Notes under the pieces: generated by a model
Database searches by the model: none
The model's input: the letters and a program-made list of their open reading frames with translations, nothing else
Told to the model about the DNA's origin: nothing
Translations under genes and position numbers: made by a program
Origin: Thermoflexus hugenholtzii JAD2
Lineage (GTDB): Bacteria > Chloroflexota > Anaerolineae > Thermoflexales > Thermoflexaceae
Assembly: GCF_900187885.1 (NCBI RefSeq)
Contig: NZ_FYEK01000003.1
Location: forward strand, 62,001 to 126,000
DNA length: 64,000 bases
Direction of reading: 5' to 3'
Part shown: positions 61,944 through 64,000 of the stretch, in pieces
Numbering within the stretch: the stretch's first letter is position 1
Layout of the letters: each line of letters begins with the position of its first letter

Positions 61944-63035
61944 TCAGGCCTCCGGCTCCCGGCCGGGCGTGGGGATGTTCAGGGTCTGGATCAGCCAGCT
62001 GAAGAGCACGTAGTAAATCACCCCGAAGATCACCCCGACTCCCAGGAGCAACAGAGGTTGCTTGGCGATTCCGAAGTTGATGATGTAGTCGATGATCCCC
62101 GACGAGAAGGTGAAGCCATGTCGGATCCCGAGGGAGATGGTGACAAAGGCGGAGATCCCGGTCAGCACGGCGTGCAGCACGTAGAGGACGGGAGCGACGA
62201 ACATGAAGGCGAACTCCACCGGCTCGGTGATCCCGGTGACGAAGGAGGTCAGGGCTGCTGAGAAGAGGATGCCGCCCACAATGGGTCGGCGCTTCGGATC
62301 TGCGGTCATATACATGGCCAGGGCGGCGCCGGGCAGCCCGAAGAGCATGATGGGGAAGAACCCGGTCATGAACAGCCCGCCCTCCGCGCCCCGGGTCTCA
62401 AAGAAGCGGGTAAGATCGCCGAACTGGAACCAGACGATGGAGTTGATGATGTGATGAAGGCCGAAGGGGATCAGCAGACGGTTCAGGAAGGCGTGGACGG
62501 CCGCGCCCAGGGGCCCGGCCTGGGTGGCCCAGTTCCCCACAGCGGCCAGCCATTGCTCCGGCCAGTGCCAGATCAGCCCGAACACAATTCCCAGGATCAC
62601 CGCCGCGAAGGCGGTGACGATGGGGACGAACCGTTTGCCGCCGAAGAAAGCCAGCCACTCGGGAAGCTGGATGGTGTGGAAGCGCTCGTAGAGATAAGCG
62701 GCCAGCAGTCCGCTCAGGATGCCGGCAAGCACCCCCATATCGGAAGGCTTCTCGAGGCGATAAACGCTGGTGCTGATGTCGGCCAGGACCTTCGTCAGCA
62801 CCCAGTAACAGACCGCCCCGGCCAGGCCAGCCGTCCCAACGTCGGCGGTGAAGCCAATGGCCACACCGATGGCGAACAGCAGGGGCAGGTTGCCGAAAAT
62901 CACCCCACCCGCATCCGCCAGCCATGGGATGTTCAGCAGGTCCGGCTGCCCGAACCGCAACAGGATCCCCGCTGCCGGGAGCACCGCGATCGGCAGCATC
63001 AAAGAACGACCGATCCGCTGCAGGGTGGCAAACAT
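61944..63035 (-). CDS. PTS EIIC permease, glucose/N-acetylglucosamine type
   Basis: 363 residues; ATG 63035 behind AAGGAGG. About ten helices. Begins FATLQRIGRSLMLPIAVLPAAGILLRFG, and continues LPLLFAIGVAIGFTADVGTAGLAG, LIPFGLHHIINSIVWFQFGD and the diagnostic TGITEPVEFAFMFVAPVLY (sugar-binding GITE motif). Matches the NagE/PtsG group. The frame is open for 26 further codons upstream without an RBS. With EIIB, EIIA and the DUF7916-like gene it is a compact four-gene PTS operon, an uncommon sugar system for Chloroflexota. Confidence 0.92.
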   Translation of the reverse strand: MFATLQRIGRSLMLPIAVLPAAGILLRFGQPDLLNIPWLADAGGVIFGNLPLLFAIGVAIGFTADVGTAGLAGAVCYWVLTKVLADISTSVYRLEKPSDMGVLAGILSGLLAAYLYERFHTIQLPEWLAFFGGKRFVPIVTAFAAVILGIVFGLIWHWPEQWLAAVGNWATQAGPLGAAVHAFLNRLLIPFGLHHIINSIVWFQFGDLTRFFETRGAEGGLFMTGFFPIMLFGLPGAALAMYMTADPKRRPIVGGILFSAALTSFVTGITEPVEFAFMFVAPVLYVLHAVLTGISAFVTISLGIRHGFTFSSGIIDYIINFGIAKQPLLLLGVGVIFGVIYYVLFSWLIQTLNIPTPGREPEA

Positions 63036-63117
63036 GGCGACCTCCTTGAAGGTGAGATGAAGTGATACGGGAACCACCTCGCTCTCCTCGATTTCACCTC
63101 CTTTCTTAAACATTCAT

Positions 63118-64000
63118 CTACATCCGGGCCTCACGCAGCGTTCGGGGCCGGAGCCGACGCTGCAGGAAGGCCCGGAGGGATGCCCACAGGAACCCCCAGC
63201 CCAGCTCGCTTCGGAGCGAGGCCACCTGCAGGACGTAGGGGAGATCCAGCAGGAGCCGGGCCACGGGGACATGGCGGCCCGGCAGCCGAACGATCCGGCT
63301 GTATCCGCGATAATCCGCCCGTGCCGAGTCTCCCAGGAGGATCGCTGCCGCTGTGTCCGTTCGGGGCCGGTGGAGCTCTCCCACCGATCCGATCACGATC
63401 GCTGCCTCGCGGGCTTTGGCCAGGGAGATCCCCCCGTGCTCCAGCACCCAGAGGGTTTCCATCAACGCCCCGGGGATGTTCCAGAGAGGTTCAGCTTCTG
63501 AGCGATACACCCGCACCTGGGGCGGCCAGGGATAACGCTCCGGGAGCGGATCAGGCCGGATCACCTGCTCCCCCAATCGCCCCAGATCCCTCAGGGACAG
63601 ATCTCCTTGGATGCGGATCTCCGAAAGGTCAGCAGGGCCCAGGCCCTGCCGAACGGCCTCCCGGATCCAGGGGACTTCCAAAGGATCCAGGCCGTAGAGC
63701 CGGGCAGCGATCAGATCCATCGTGAGCAGGTGGGTTCCCATCACCAGGACCGAGAACGTAAGGGGCTCGCCTGCCAGCTCCCCCCCGCGGTGGAGCACCT
63801 GGGTGGCATCCAGGATGATCAGGTGCGGCGGATGTTCTTGCAGGGTCTGGAGGATCACCTCCGGCAACCGGGGGTAGGCGTGAAGATGCTCGGTGGGGTT
63901 CAGCAGGAACATATGATGCCGCGCCGCCCCGGCGAACCCCAGGAACCCGCTCCCGGTCAGGCGAGGCAGGGCGATCCAAAGGTCAATGCCCCGAAGAAGG
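63118..64000 (-). CDS. DUF362 domain protein, 5'-truncated by the window edge
   Basis: The frame is open from the window's right end (minus strand); the true start is outside. Visible part ~294 residues: RGIDLWIALPRLTGSGFLGFAGAARHHMFLLNPTEHLHAYPRLPEVI, PHLIILDATQVLHRGG, GEPLTFSVLVMGTHLLTMDLIAARLYGLDPLEVPWIREAVRQGLG. This order is typical of DUF362 proteins, which are often fused to ferredoxin domains. The C-terminal ~80 residues are basic and lack a Cys-rich cluster. Function unknown. It lies just upstream of the PTS operon on the same strand. Confidence 0.75.
   Translation of the reverse strand, partial: LLRGIDLWIALPRLTGSGFLGFAGAARHHMFLLNPTEHLHAYPRLPEVILQTLQEHPPHLIILDATQVLHRGGELAGEPLTFSVLVMGTHLLTMDLIAARLYGLDPLEVPWIREAVRQGLGPADLSEIRIQGDLSLRDLGRLGEQVIRPDPLPERYPWPPQVRVYRSEAEPLWNIPGALMETLWVLEHGGISLAKAREAAIVIGSVGELHRPRTDTAAAILLGDSARADYRGYSRIVRLPGRHVPVARLLLDLPYVLQVASLRSELGWGFLWASLRAFLQRRLRPRTLREARM

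Overview
The window is G+C-rich bacterial DNA, apart from a few A+T-richer patches. Gene content suggests a thermophile-like Chloroflexota (Anaerolineae/Thermoflexia type): lipoprotein substrate-binding proteins with Thr/Pro-rich linkers, many carbohydrate ABC transporters, a DUF4010 membrane protein, pyruvate phosphate dikinase, MntA/HepT pairs and a long CRISPR array whose repeat ends in ATTGAAAC. The taxonomic placement is inference; no rRNA or other marker gene is present.

Layout. 1-4870: a truncated MFS transporter, IolB, an (alpha/alpha)6 glycosidase, then a decayed ABC permease tail and a decayed glycosidase. 4875-5715: MntA/HepT-type toxin-antitoxin pair (minus strand). 5862-6980: an S51-peptidase-like protein with a cysteinyl-tRNA-synthetase-like tail. 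7075-19209: a DeoR-controlled catabolic operon (DeoR, BtpA/SgcQ-like TIM barrel, one ABC ATPase, TIM-barrel isomerase, a PotD/B/C-like importer, a MalE/F/G-like importer, FGGY kinase, SDR dehydrogenase), with a clear sigma-70 promoter and palindromic operators flanking its -35 box. 19280-20527: DUF4010 membrane protein. 20614-25029 (minus): an SCP2-E1alpha-E1beta dehydrogenase fusion, then a TPP riboswitch controlling thiE-thiD. 25159-30189: FAD oxidase, redoxin, PIG-L deacetylase, threonine-synthase-like enzyme and RadC.

30534-35067: a CRISPR array of 68 repeats and 67 spacers, with a near-consensus leader promoter and no cas genes in the window. 35201-38497: a lipoprotein, an IS607-type serine recombinase without TnpB, a XerC/D-type tyrosine recombinase and a small protein. 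38551-45534: UbiB kinase, RlmI, class-V aminotransferase and two glycosyltransferases. 45986-53772: PPDK, class II aldolase, TPR remnant, GH31 glucosidase and a second MntA/HepT pair. 53806-60180: a LacI-controlled glycosidase/ABC importer operon (minus). 60223-64000: a glucose/GlcNAc-type PTS (EIIC, EIIB, EIIA) with a DUF7916-like protein and a partial DUF362 protein.

The lifestyle is saccharolytic: separate DeoR, LacI and PTS modules import sugars, glycosidases feed them, and PPDK links to central metabolism. Five loci are broken by one base at a C/G homopolymer (4486-4492, 24854-24861, 38820-38824, 43671-43675, 49851-49854). Several of these genes would be intact after a one-base correction, so homopolymer errors in the assembly should be excluded before they are called pseudogenes.
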